NCBI GenBank assembly: GCA_029251165.1
Contig: JAQXDW010000069.1
Span: 29,321 to 93,320 of the forward strand
Reading direction: 5' to 3'
Source: Myxococcota bacterium
GTDB taxonomy: Bacteria; Myxococcota_A; UBA796
Length of the DNA: 64,000 nt
In this document: piece after piece, positions 34,524 to 43,234 of the stretch
Numbering within the stretch: position 1 is the stretch's first letter
Layout: the number at the start of each line of letters is the position of its first letter
Translations under genes and position numbers: made by a program
The notes under the pieces: model-generated
Told to the model about the DNA's origin: nothing
The model's database searches: none
The model's input: only the letters and a program-made list of their open reading frames with translations

Positions 34524-36373
34524 GCACCGCCGCGATGGTCATCGCGGTCGGGGTAGCTGGCGCCTTTCTGGTGCTGGATGCCGCTGGGAGCATTCGCTTG
34601 GATGTGGCCCGAGCTGGCGGGATCGCGCTGGTATCGACCGCGACGATGGTCCTGGCGGCGGCGGGTGCCGGCGGGGCGCTGCTCTCACGGCTGGCGCCAG
34701 CGCTGCTCGATGGAGAAGACAGCGGTCTGTTTGCGCTCGGTGTTGGCCTGCTGCTGTGGGGGCTCGGTGGCCTCGGGCTGGCGCTGTTCGGCGGCCTGGG
34801 CAGCACCGGAGTGGTCGGGCTCGCTGCGCTGCTTGCTGCCGGCTGGTTGGCCCGGCCCGCCCTTCAGGTGCCTCGGCTGCCGCCGCTCGCGCAGGCTGCG
34901 ATCGGAGTGGTGATCTTCGTGGGCCTGATCGATGCGCTGGCACCGCCCATCGAGACGGACGAGCTGTACTATCACCTCGCCCTGCCGGCGAAGATGCTGC
35001 GAGAAGGGGGGCTGGTCGGTGGTGTGCTGGAGCCGGATGGCAGCCGTCCGATGATCCTCCACCTGCCGATGACCTGCCTGCTGCTCCTCGGCTCAGACAT
35101 CGCCCCCCGGCTGCTGCACCTCGTGCTGACGGTGGCGATGCTGATGGGCTGCGTGAGCATCGGCCGACGGCACCTCTCAGAGCATGCCGGTGTGTTTGCC
35201 GCGCTGGCCCTCGCGGGATCCTGGAGCATTGTGCATGAGGCGGGACTTGCGTCGAACAACCTGCCGGCTGCCTTCGCCGTGCTCCTTGCGCTCGATGCAT
35301 CTCTCCGTGGACAGCGCATCGGATTGGTTCTCCTGCTGGGGCTGGCGATGTCGATCAAGTACACCGCCGCCGGTGCCGCCGCTGGGTTGATCCTTGCCGC
35401 GCGAATTTCATGGACCTCTCGGCTGATGGTCGGGGTCGGCGTGGTGTCGGTGGTTGCGCCGTGGTGGCTGGTCAACCTCGGACAGGGGCTCCATCCGCTG
35501 TTTCCATTCGCGGGCTGGTCGGGAGATGTCTCGTTTGAGTACCTGGAGAAGTACGGGTTCGGCCGGCAGCCGATCGATCTGCTGCTGCTGCCGTGGCGGG
35601 CGGTGATGTCTGCGGAGATCAGGAGCTTCCGGCTCCTCGGACGGATCTCACCGCTGCTGCTGGCGATGCTGCCGGTGTCGCTGTGGCATGCCCGACGAGA
35701 TGCGACGACCCGGCGGCTGCTGCTGGTGAGCGTGGTGGCCGGTGTGGTGTGGGTGATCGGTCCGCACTGGCTGCGCTACCTGCTGCCGGCGCTGCCGGTG
35801 ATCGCGCTGGCGAGCGCCGCTGGGGTGGAGCGGCTGTCGGTGTGGGGACAGAGAGCGCTGCTGGGCTGCTTGATTGTTGGGCTGCCGGCCAACCTTGGCC
35901 CGCTGCTGCCCAGGCTCGCGGATCGGCTGCCTGTGGCGACCGGTCAGGAGTCCGAGGCAGACTACCTCTCCCGAGTCGAGGATACCTGGCCGGCCATGAG
36001 CTGGGCGAATGAGCAGCTCCCTGAGGATGCGACCGTTGCCTTGCTGTACACCTGGAGTGGCTACCTCCTGGAGCGTGACTACGTGCTTGGGAGTGTTGAA
36101 GATCACATCCCTGTGCGACACTGGCTGCTGACCCACCAAGAAGCGAGCCTGTCTGATCTCCGGGACGCCGGCGTGACCCATGTGATTGTGGGGCGAATTG
36201 GTTTTCTGCACAAGACCTACAGCTTCCTCCCTGAAGGTGAGTTTCAGAGCGAGTTTCTTGACCCTTTGGCGCTACTTGAGGAGCTGCTGCTTCGCGAAGC
36301 CGTGCTGATTCAGGAGGCGAACGGTGTGCGAATCTATCGGCTACCAGTGCGGAAAAACACGCTGGAGCCTTGA
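34502..36373 (+). CDS. Multi-pass membrane glycosyltransferase, GT39/ArnT-like
   Basis: About 623 residues with 10 or more hydrophobic segments and a C-terminal soluble region. The GT-C acidic motif is in APPIETDELYYHLALPAKM, in the first large loop. This fits a polyprenyl-phosphate sugar transferase acting at the periplasmic face. Start: GTG 34502 (VAADRRLSTAAMVIAVG) overlapping the upstream gene end; ATG 34535 is an alternative. A much longer frame beginning at 34358 is a shadow of the upstream gene. Its stop lies inside the likely tRNA-Leu promoter. Acceptor unknown; co-directional with the PKD genes. Confidence 0.75.
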   Translation: MAADRRLSTAAMVIAVGVAGAFLVLDAAGSIRLDVARAGGIALVSTATMVLAAAGAGGALLSRLAPALLDGEDSGLFALGVGLLLWGLGGLGLALFGGLGSTGVVGLAALLAAGWLARPALQVPRLPPLAQAAIGVVIFVGLIDALAPPIETDELYYHLALPAKMLREGGLVGGVLEPDGSRPMILHLPMTCLLLLGSDIAPRLLHLVLTVAMLMGCVSIGRRHLSEHAGVFAALALAGSWSIVHEAGLASNNLPAAFAVLLALDASLRGQRIGLVLLLGLAMSIKYTAAGAAAGLILAARISWTSRLMVGVGVVSVVAPWWLVNLGQGLHPLFPFAGWSGDVSFEYLEKYGFGRQPIDLLLLPWRAVMSAEIRSFRLLGRISPLLLAMLPVSLWHARRDATTRRLLLVSVVAGVVWVIGPHWLRYLLPALPVIALASAAGVERLSVWGQRALLGCLIVGLPANLGPLLPRLADRLPVATGQESEADYLSRVEDTWPAMSWANEQLPEDATVALLYTWSGYLLERDYVLGSVEDHIPVRHWLLTHQEASLSDLRDAGVTHVIVGRIGFLHKTYSFLPEGEFQSEFLDPLALLEELLLREAVLIQEANGVRIYRLPVRKNTLEP

Positions 36374-36397
36374 CAGCAATTCGAGGTTTGATAGTTG
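36370..36397 (+). promoter_or_regulatory. Candidate promoter for tRNA-Leu
   Basis: TTGACA (perfect -35) followed 16 bases later by TAGTTG, ending ten bases before the mature tRNA. The -35 box overlaps the stop codon of the membrane transferase gene. Confidence 0.5.
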
Positions 36398-36406
36398 GTG
36401 AGCGTT

Positions 36407-36492
36407 GCGGAAGTGGCGGAATTGGTAGACGCGCTAGGCTCAGGACCTAGTGGTTAATTGCGACCGTGGGGGTTCGAGTCCCCCCTTCCGCA
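36407..36492 (+). tRNA. tRNA-Leu (CAG)
   Basis: An 86-base class II tRNA. The acceptor stem pairs GCGGAAG with CTTCCGC and discriminator A; the anticodon stem CTAGG/CCTAG flanks the loop CTCAGGA, giving anticodon CAG; a long variable arm and the T-loop GGTTCGAGTCC are present. The 3' CCA is not encoded (the sequence continues A-C-T). A terminator follows immediately. Confidence 0.96.
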
Positions 36493-36494
36493 CT

Positions 36495-36526
36495 AAGAGC
36501 CAGGGATTTGATCCCTGGCTCTTTTT
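36495..36526 (+). terminator. Rho-independent terminator after tRNA-Leu
   Basis: A 13-base stem (AAGAGCCAGGGAT) with a TTG loop and perfect complement, running into a T tract. It begins three bases after the tRNA. Confidence 0.92.
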
Positions 36527-36649
36527 GCTTCTGGCGACAGCACGCGCGGTGCATGGGACCGGCCGATGCCTGACAGGAATGTCATGCTTTCTCCTCCGTG
36601 CGACACCCATGATCGCCGTAATTGCAGCTTCATCATGCATCATTGGTGC

Positions 36650-36665
36650 TGGCATGATTTATGCT
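36650..36665 (+). promoter_or_regulatory. Possible sigma-54 (-24/-12) promoter
   Basis: TGGCAT, five bases, then ATGCT: GG and GC lie exactly 10 bases apart, as required for sigma-54, with one mismatch in each element. It is about 40 bases before the first gene of the beta-propeller operon. By-eye match; no enhancer site was identified. Confidence 0.35.
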
Positions 36666-36701
36666 GTGTAGAACCACGTACCGTTCTCTTCTGGAGATGT
36701 C

Positions 36702-38273
36702 ATGCTCAGACCTTTTACTCCGCTGGGGCTTCTCCCCTTGCTCGCTGGTTGCTCCAGCTATGACTTCATAGGGGCCAGTGACGGCTCCGACTGGGACAGC
36801 GAAGCCAGCTACACTGAAGCTGCTGCGGATACGGGATCCAATGGCGGAGACGACGGGCTTGGCTCCGAAGAGGAGAACGACTTCCTCGGTCTCCGTCCTG
36901 CCACGACCAGCAAGTACGTCTTCGTCGTGAACACCGAGCGCGACACCGTCACCCGGATCTCTGTGCCTTCCCTGGAGGTGGTCACGACCTCGGTCGGTGT
37001 GCGCCCCAGCGTCGTGGTGACGTCCTCGGACTACACCCGGGCGGTCACCTTCAACCAGGGCTCCGACACCGTCAGCATCATCGATGCCGAGACCCTCGAC
37101 GTTGTCGAGGTCGATGTTCGAGACAACCTCAACGCCATGGTGATGTCTCCCGACGGGCGGTGGGCCATCTGCTACCACGACCTCGCCGCAGACGATGGCA
37201 GCGACCCAATCTCCGGCAGCATCTCCTACAACGAGATCAGCATCATCGACCTCGAGGACGCCATCCACTACGAGGCGGTCGTCGGTACCTTTCCCCACGA
37301 CGTGAAGTTTACCGACGACTCCGCTACGGCAGTCGTGGTCTCCGACGACTACCTCGCGGTCATTGAGCTTGGCGGGGGCAAGGAGTCCGCTCCAGACCGC
37401 ATCGCGCTGTCCGCAGACACCATCGACCCGCCAGTGGCTGAGGAGGTCCTCCTTGATCCGGCTGGACAGTACGCCTTTGTCCGTCAGTACGGGGTGAGTG
37501 AGCTGGTCCTGGTTGACCTGGTGAGTCGGAACACCTCCGGACTGCTCGTCGGCGCCAATCCTACAGACATGGATCTCTCTCCGGACGGAAGCGAGGCCAT
37601 CGTGGTCGCGCGGGGAAGCAGCGAGCTGTGGGTCTATGACATGGCGGACCCTGTCGCGGAGCCGGCGGTCATCGCGATGCCGAACGACGTGGTGTTTGGC
37701 AGCCTGCTGATGAGCCCCGACGACACCCAGGGGCTCCTGTACTCCACGGCATCGGGGCAGGCCCGCTACGGTGTGTGGGATCGTGCAAGCGACAGTGTGG
37801 ATGTCTACAGCCTCGTCAAGCCGGTCTCTGGTATCGGCGTCAGCCCGGTCGGCGGCACTGCGCTCATCTTCCACAGCGAAGAGAACGGCGACATCGCGAC
37901 CGACTCGCCGTTCTATGACGAGTTCGCCCTGACCCTCATTGATCTCGACGACTTCTTCACCAACCCCATCCAGCTCGCCGCCGAGCCGACGTCTTACGCC
38001 AACGCTGCGGACGGGCTCACCGGCTTCTTCATCATGGAAGGCTCTGAGCATGTCGGGGTGCTCGACTACGAGACCCTCATCCACGACACCCAGTCCCTCC
38101 CCAGCGCGCCGGTCTACCTCGGTGTCCTGCCCGACACCAACACCGCCTACATCAGCCAAGAGCACGATCTGGGACGCATCAGCTTCTACAACCCGGAGGC
38201 GGATGTCGCCGACGGTGAGTCAGAGCTGCAGACCGTCACCGGCTTCGAGCTGAACTCAGCGATCGATCAGTAG
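36702..38273 (+). CDS. Beta-propeller lipoprotein 1 (YncE-like)
   Basis: A 523-residue lipoprotein (LLPLLAGCSSY) with a short acidic D/S/T-rich linker and then a beta-propeller of repeats such as KYVFVVNTERDTVTRIS, DTVSIIDAETLDVVEVDV, VVVSDDYLAVIELGG, SELVLVDLVSRNTSG and DLSPDGSEAIVVARGSSEL. The SPDG turns are typical of YncE/TolB-like blades. No catalytic motif. It is the first gene of a tight four-gene string (9, 3 and 38 base gaps), and the next gene is a diverged paralogue. Probably a surface or periplasmic scaffold; possible sigma-54 control. Confidence 0.85.
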   Translation: MLRPFTPLGLLPLLAGCSSYDFIGASDGSDWDSEASYTEAAADTGSNGGDDGLGSEEENDFLGLRPATTSKYVFVVNTERDTVTRISVPSLEVVTTSVGVRPSVVVTSSDYTRAVTFNQGSDTVSIIDAETLDVVEVDVRDNLNAMVMSPDGRWAICYHDLAADDGSDPISGSISYNEISIIDLEDAIHYEAVVGTFPHDVKFTDDSATAVVVSDDYLAVIELGGGKESAPDRIALSADTIDPPVAEEVLLDPAGQYAFVRQYGVSELVLVDLVSRNTSGLLVGANPTDMDLSPDGSEAIVVARGSSELWVYDMADPVAEPAVIAMPNDVVFGSLLMSPDDTQGLLYSTASGQARYGVWDRASDSVDVYSLVKPVSGIGVSPVGGTALIFHSEENGDIATDSPFYDEFALTLIDLDDFFTNPIQLAAEPTSYANAADGLTGFFIMEGSEHVGVLDYETLIHDTQSLPSAPVYLGVLPDTNTAYISQEHDLGRISFYNPEADVADGESELQTVTGFELNSAIDQ

Positions 38274-38282
38274 GAGCACACC

Positions 38283-39839
38283 ATGTCCAAGTCAATTGCG
38301 CTCATTCCCCTCCTCCTGACTGGATGCTACGGCTCCGGTAACCACTACATCGAGGACAGCCTCTGGAACACCCAGACCGCCTCCACTGCAGCCTCCACCT
38401 ACGTCGAGCTCCCGCACGCCGGACAGCTCATCCAGATCAACGAGGCCCCGGACGGCGGCACCTGGTCGGTCGTCGACCTCGACGGTGCAGAGCCCACCGC
38501 GATGACGGTCGCGCCCGATGGCTCTCAGGTGCTCGTCTTTGCCCGCTGGCCGGAGTGCAAGGACACTGACGAGGAGATCCTCAACGTCATCGACTGCTCC
38601 GGCGAGGACCTCGCCTGGAACACAGAGCTTGCGGTCGTCGAGGATGGCAAGCGCACCTCGGTCAGCGAGATCGCTCCCCACATGAACACCGTCGCCTTCT
38701 CAGGTGACGGCACCGTGGCGGTGGCCTACCTCGACTACACTGCCGGTGCCGATATCGAGATCGACGGCCTGGCGGACCTCGGCGAGGTGCGGTTCATCAA
38801 CCTCCTCGACGGCTCGGTCGGCTCGGCCAGCGTCGGGTTCTCGCCCAGCAAGGTGTTGTTCTCCGCAGACGGGACCTCCGCGGTCGTCATGTCCCGCTCC
38901 AAGGTCGTCAAGGTTGACCTCAACACCTTCGAGAAGGTGCTGGAGGCCCCGCTCACCCTCGATGCGGATGCCCAGGTTGACCCCTCCGGTGCGGAGCTGA
39001 CCCCGGACGGCTCCACCCTGCTGATCACCGTCGAGGGATCCTCAGACCTCTACATGCTGGATCTCGACACGGTCTACTGGAACATCGGCGCGCTGGGCGC
39101 GGTTCCCTCGACCCTCTCCGTTGATTCGGTCACCGACACCTCGGTGTTTGTGTTCGCCAACCAGACGGAGGTCAACGTCCTCGACAACTCTCGCCTCGAC
39201 ATCTTCAGCCAGGAGTCCATCGACTCCATCGCGCTGGAGGAGCCGGCCAACTCCATCGAGATGGCCGATGGAATGGCGCTGCTCTACAACACGTCGGGCA
39301 CCGACTACCACGACGTCTACCGGCTGGACCTCTCCAACTCCGATCTCATCGAGTACGTGGTCTCCAACCCGGTCTCCTCGATGCGGATGCTGGATTCGGG
39401 TCGACTGGCGGTCGCGATCCTCCGTCCCGAGAGCAGCGCCTCCAACGACCTCGACGGCTACCAGGATGCCCGCTGGGGACTCGCGGTCATCGACATGGCC
39501 AGCGACGAGGCCATCAGCCTGGTCACCGAGTCTGAGCCGGTCGGACTGGAGCTGGTCGAGGATGATGGCTCGGCGTATGCCCTGGTCCTGCTCTCCGGGC
39601 TCGACTACCTGCTGCACGTCGACCTGTCCAGCCCGGGCGAGGCCGAGCAGATCGATCTGCCCGCGCCGCCGCTGTCCATCGAGGCGCTGCCTGATGGCCG
39701 CTTCTTGATCGCCCACGACGCTCCGCTGGGGCTGATCACCTACCTGGATCCCACCGATCTCAGTCAGACCTCCGTCAGCGGCTTTGCCACCGCTGGGGTG
39801 TTCTCTGATGACGTCCTGCCCCGCACGGGCGAGGAGTAA
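38283..39839 (+). CDS. Beta-propeller lipoprotein 2
   Basis: A 518-residue lipoprotein (LIPLLLTGCYGS) diverged from the gene before it. Blade-like segments: TWSVVDLDGAEPTAMTVAPD, VAFSGDGTVAVAYLD, VLFSADGTSAVVMS, TPDGSTLLITVEGSSDLYML and WGLAVIDMAS. Its C-terminus (LGLITYLDPTDLSQTSVSG) echoes that of copy 1 (LGRISFYNPEADV). The ATG lies nine bases after the upstream stop with AGGAG in the gap, and the next gene starts three bases after its stop. The pair may form a heterodimer; this is inference. Confidence 0.85.
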   Translation: MSKSIALIPLLLTGCYGSGNHYIEDSLWNTQTASTAASTYVELPHAGQLIQINEAPDGGTWSVVDLDGAEPTAMTVAPDGSQVLVFARWPECKDTDEEILNVIDCSGEDLAWNTELAVVEDGKRTSVSEIAPHMNTVAFSGDGTVAVAYLDYTAGADIEIDGLADLGEVRFINLLDGSVGSASVGFSPSKVLFSADGTSAVVMSRSKVVKVDLNTFEKVLEAPLTLDADAQVDPSGAELTPDGSTLLITVEGSSDLYMLDLDTVYWNIGALGAVPSTLSVDSVTDTSVFVFANQTEVNVLDNSRLDIFSQESIDSIALEEPANSIEMADGMALLYNTSGTDYHDVYRLDLSNSDLIEYVVSNPVSSMRMLDSGRLAVAILRPESSASNDLDGYQDARWGLAVIDMASDEAISLVTESEPVGLELVEDDGSAYALVLLSGLDYLLHVDLSSPGEAEQIDLPAPPLSIEALPDGRFLIAHDAPLGLITYLDPTDLSQTSVSGFATAGVFSDDVLPRTGEE

Positions 39840-39842
39840 GCC

Positions 39843-40475
39843 ATGATGATTATCACCCTGCTTGCAGGCGCTGCACTCGCCGGATCGGCCGACGGGATCG
39901 ACCACGAGCTGTCCGTCGAGCTCGGCTCGATGTACACCTCTGACGACACCTGGCGTGCCTTGTCTGACAGCGAGTCTGTCACCGCCCTAGGCATCCGGGC
40001 TGGCTACAGCATCAGCCCGAGCGTTGCAGTGGTCGCCAGCTGGCATCGGGGCGTCCACGACAGCCGCCTCAGCATCAGCAGCAACGACACCGTCAACATG
40101 GACTTCACGATCCACCAGCTCGCGGTCGGTCCCAAGGTGGACTACCCAATCTTCCACTGGCTGCGGCCCTACGCTACGGTCCAGGGAGTGGGTGTGCTGG
40201 GACGACTTCAGCTCGACGAGGATTCCCAGGACGACGACAACGATCTGTTGCGCTTCTCGGACACCTCCTTCGGTGGGTTTGCTGCGCTCGGTGCCGAGTT
40301 TGTGCCGGGCTCCGAGAGCCGCCGACTGCACCTCGCGACCCACCTCGAGATGGGCTATGGCAAGGTCTTCGCGATGACCTTCGAGGACGAGGACGCCGGC
40401 AACACCGCGATCGAGATCGGTGATCTCGACATGCAGGGCTTCACCATCAATGCCGGAGTCGGGGTTCGCTTTTAG
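39843..40475 (+). CDS. Outer-membrane beta-barrel-like protein
   Basis: A 210-residue protein with a short signal peptide (TLLAGAALAGSADG) and amphipathic strands ending in a terminal aromatic (INAGVGVRF), the classic outer-membrane-protein C-terminus. Segments such as ALGIRAGYSISPSVAVVASW and RLHLATHLEMGYGKVFAM look like barrel strands; size suits an 8-strand barrel. Third gene of the propeller operon, so probably the membrane partner of the two lipoproteins. Confidence 0.8.
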   Translation: MMIITLLAGAALAGSADGIDHELSVELGSMYTSDDTWRALSDSESVTALGIRAGYSISPSVAVVASWHRGVHDSRLSISSNDTVNMDFTIHQLAVGPKVDYPIFHWLRPYATVQGVGVLGRLQLDEDSQDDDNDLLRFSDTSFGGFAALGAEFVPGSESRRLHLATHLEMGYGKVFAMTFEDEDAGNTAIEIGDLDMQGFTINAGVGVRF

Positions 40476-40513
40476 CGGACCGTGGTGTCTAAAGGTGCAC
40501 ACGAGGAGTGCCC

Positions 40514-41284
40514 ATGACGTCCCGCTTGATCCTGTTCTCTGTCCTGACCACGGGCTGCAGCCCGCACATCACCTCGGATGCGGACTCCGTCACGTTCGAG
40601 GAGCCTGTGGTCGGCATCGTCACCGACCTCGGCGCTGGTGAGGTCACCATTACCGGCGCAGACACGGTCGGCGCGGTGGTCTATCGCGAGGTCGAGTGGG
40701 CCGGGAGCCACCGTCCGAGTGTGGATGCATGGGTCTCAGATGGCATTCTCTACCTGACTGCGGACTGCACCGGGAAGATCATCTGCCAGGCGGACCACGA
40801 CGTGGTGGTCTCCGAGGCGATCTGGAGCGACATCCGTACCGGCGCGGGGGATGTCTTGGTTCGAGGGCTCGACGAGGGCGCTCGGGTCGAGACCGGCTCC
40901 GGTGACATCAGCCTGTTGCAGGTCTATGGCGACATCTTCGCAGAGACCGGCTCGGGCTCGCTCACCATCGAGGACAGCATCGGTGCGCTCGACCTCTCGA
41001 CAGGCTCTGGTGATGTCACGGTTCGAGCAGAGCAGGCCAGCCGTCTGATGCTCTCGACGGGCTCTGGTGATGTCGACGTCGACATCCTCTACGGCCTCCT
41101 CGACGCCGACGTCGCGACTGGCTCCGGGGACGTCACTTTGGCAGTGCCCGCCGGGAGCTACGCGATGAACATCTCAACAGGCTCGGGCGACGTCGATCTC
41201 TCCAATGTCACTGAGGCGGTACAGTCCGACCGTCGAATCGAGATCAGCACCGGCTCGGGGGATGTCGAGGTGGTCGGACAATAG
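40514..41284 (+). CDS. DUF4097/GIN-like beta-helical lipoprotein with TGSGDV repeats
   Basis: A 256-residue lipoprotein (LFSVLTTGCSPH). ATG 40514 follows GAGGAG by five bases. After an N-terminal third it contains at least six imperfect repeats built on (S/E)-T-G-S-G-D-V/I (VETGSGDISLL, LSTGSGDVTVR, LSTGSGDVDVDIL, VATGSGDVTLAV, ISTGSGDVDLS, ISTGSGDVEVV), the repeat type of head-GIN/DUF4097 right-handed parallel beta-helices. Two cysteines (TADCTGKIICQ) could pair. Last gene of the operon; a surface-exposed fibre or shield is the likely role, adhesion is a guess. Confidence 0.82.
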   Translation: MTSRLILFSVLTTGCSPHITSDADSVTFEEPVVGIVTDLGAGEVTITGADTVGAVVYREVEWAGSHRPSVDAWVSDGILYLTADCTGKIICQADHDVVVSEAIWSDIRTGAGDVLVRGLDEGARVETGSGDISLLQVYGDIFAETGSGSLTIEDSIGALDLSTGSGDVTVRAEQASRLMLSTGSGDVDVDILYGLLDADVATGSGDVTLAVPAGSYAMNISTGSGDVDLSNVTEAVQSDRRIEISTGSGDVEVVGQ

Positions 41285-41350
41285 GGGCGTGAGGTTGCCT
41301 GTGGTCGCCAAAACCGGTAGGTTGACCGGCCAGAAGACACGGAGTGTTTC

Positions 41351-41617
41351 ATGGGTGGTCACAGCGAGCAGCCCCAGTACAGCGGCTTCATGGACAAGAA
41401 CCCCGGACTGGTGGCGACGGTCATCACCCTGGTGGTCGGAGCGATCTTTCTCGGCGGTCTGTTCCGCGAGTACAAGATCACCGAGTCCCACCACGGCGAG
41501 CACCACGAAGAGGCTGGAGATCACGGCGCTGCTGCGGGTGATCACGCTGAGGGTGGAGACCACGCTGAGGGTGGAGACCACGCTGAGGGTGGGGACCACG
41601 CTGAGGGCGGACACTGA
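41351..41617 (+). CDS. Small membrane protein with His-rich GDHAEG repeats
   Basis: An 88-residue protein with one transmembrane helix (LVATVITLVVGAIFLGGLF) after a short polar N-terminus, then a His/Glu/Gly tail: ESHHGEHHEEAGDH, then four copies of G-D-H-A-E-G ending G-H. No signal peptide, so the tail is probably extracytoplasmic with N-in topology. Twelve or so histidines plus acids suggest binding of zinc, copper or nickel; this is inferred from composition only. ATG 41351 is preferred; GGAG occurs upstream. It does not resemble a known transporter. A long frame (41205-41675) over the same DNA is a shadow. Confidence 0.7.
   Translation: MGGHSEQPQYSGFMDKNPGLVATVITLVVGAIFLGGLFREYKITESHHGEHHEEAGDHGAAAGDHAEGGDHAEGGDHAEGGDHAEGGH
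41538..41615 (+). repeat. 18-base tandem repeats encoding GDHAEG
   Basis: Four nearly identical 18-base units, in frame, encode G-D-H-A-E-G. Unit-number changes would lengthen or shorten the His-rich tail without a frameshift. Confidence 0.9.
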
Positions 41618-41689
41618 GCACGACGCTCTGAGCGTCGCGCACACAGTATCGGTGCTGGCTCTGCGCCGGTGCTGACTCTGCGCCGGTGC

Positions 41690-43177
41690 TTACTCTGCTG
41701 GTGGGCGTGGCACGAGAGACTGCGCTTCCAGGATCTCCAGCGTGTTCCCGGCAGCGTCGGTGAGCCACATGCTGTAGGTCGGCGACCAGGTATCCATCCG
41801 AACCTTGTGGTGCATGGCGAGCGCGCTGGTCACACAGGGCGTGCCGTTCATGCAGATGGTCAGCTCTGCCGGCTCTGAAGCGGCGACCAAGAATCGGGTG
41901 CTCAGCTTGCGCGGCCTCATCCGGAAGTGCTCAACCTCTGGTGCAGTGGTGTCGCCGGCCTCGTCGTCTCCGGGATCCTCAGACTCTTCCATCAAGCTCA
42001 GGGCGGCCTCGATGTCGAGGGTGCCGTATCCGTACTCGGTGTCCAGGCCATCGGCGCCGTGGTCGCTCGCGGAGTCCTCCAGCAGGGCGCGGGCTTCTTC
42101 GGCGGTCGCACCGGCAGCCATCAGGAGCGCGGCAGCACCGGCGACGTGCGGGGTGGCCATCGAGGTGCCCTGGTAGAAGTAGTAGCCCCAGGTGTCACCG
42201 CTCCGGGTCTCCTGAAGGACACCGTCGCCGTAGCCGTCTCCGTTGAGGTCAGCGCTGGTGTCTCCGCCCGGTGCGGCGATGTCGACGCCCTCACCAGCGT
42301 TGGAGTAGGCGGTTCGATCACCGCTGTAGTCCACCGCCGCGACCGCCATCGCATCGTCGTAGACCGCAGGGTAGTTGATGCTGTTGTCGTTGCCGTCGTT
42401 TCCGGTGGCGGCGACCACCAGCACTCCTGCGTTGACTGCGGCAGCGAGCGCGACCGCCTCGGCGGTGCTCGCGGAGGCGGAGCCGAGAGAGAGGTTGATG
42501 ATGTCGGCGCCCTCTTCGATGGCGTAGAGAATTCCAGCGACGACGTCGGAGGTGTAGCCCGAGCCGTCCGCGCCGAGGACCCGGACGGGGAGGATCGCGG
42601 CATCAGGGGCGACCCCGGCGACCCCGACATCGTTTCCGGTGGCCTGAGCGATGGTCCCCGCGACGTGGGTGCCGTGTCCGTTCTCGTCGTCGGCGTTGCT
42701 GTCATCGTCGACGAAGTCGTAGCCATCCAGGAGGTTGCTGAAGCCATCGGAGCCGCCTGCCGCGACACCAGTGTCGACCACCGCGACCACCGCCCCGTTG
42801 CCGGTGTAGCCGCCGCTCCAGGCCTCGGAAGCACCGATGTTGTCGAGGTGCCACTGGTAGGACTGGTAGGGATCGCCGGCGACCTGTCGGAGCACGTCCG
42901 GCTCTGCAAACAACAGTCCGGGCTGACGACGGAGGCGTGCGACGGTGGAGAGTGCATCCTCTCCCGCTGGAACCTCGACCACCGCGATGCCTTCGGAGAG
43001 GTCTCGGGTGCGCAGGCGCTGACCGCTGACCTCCAGGGTGGGCATGGCACCAGAGAAACCAACCAGCACGCGCTCGGTGTGGAACTCTCCCTCAGAGAGC
43101 TGATCGAGGTCCGTGATGTCCGCGACCAGCTCCGGCGAGCAGGCGGTGAGTAAGATGGATGGTGCAAGGATGCGCAT
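41690..43177 (-). CDS. Subtilisin-family (S8) serine protease, lipoprotein
   Basis: A 495-residue exported protease. Lipobox SILLTACSPE; an I9-like propeptide (GIAVVEVPAGEDALST, LLFAEPD); catalytic Asp in AVVAVVDTGV (about D135), His in NGHGTHVAGT (about H168), oxyanion Asn in VVAATGNDGN (about N260) and Ser in GTSMATPHVAGAAALL (about S339). All are intact. A C-terminal domain of about 110 residues follows (MEESEDPGDDEAGDTTAPEV, AELTICMNGTPCVTSAL). Probably a cell-surface protease. Target unknown. Confidence 0.93.
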   Translation of the reverse strand: MRILAPSILLTACSPELVADITDLDQLSEGEFHTERVLVGFSGAMPTLEVSGQRLRTRDLSEGIAVVEVPAGEDALSTVARLRRQPGLLFAEPDVLRQVAGDPYQSYQWHLDNIGASEAWSGGYTGNGAVVAVVDTGVAAGGSDGFSNLLDGYDFVDDDSNADDENGHGTHVAGTIAQATGNDVGVAGVAPDAAILPVRVLGADGSGYTSDVVAGILYAIEEGADIINLSLGSASASTAEAVALAAAVNAGVLVVAATGNDGNDNSINYPAVYDDAMAVAAVDYSGDRTAYSNAGEGVDIAAPGGDTSADLNGDGYGDGVLQETRSGDTWGYYFYQGTSMATPHVAGAAALLMAAGATAEEARALLEDSASDHGADGLDTEYGYGTLDIEAALSLMEESEDPGDDEAGDTTAPEVEHFRMRPRKLSTRFLVAASEPAELTICMNGTPCVTSALAMHHKVRMDTWSPTYSMWLTDAAGNTLEILEAQSLVPRPPAE

Positions 43178-43234
43178 GATGATGTTTCCCCGGATTCTTC
43201 GTCAGCCCTGGTGACGGATCGGGGCGGTCACAAC

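Noticed and set aside
41927..43153. 408-codon forward frame
   Set aside because: Shadow of the subtilase, whose catalytic motifs are intact.
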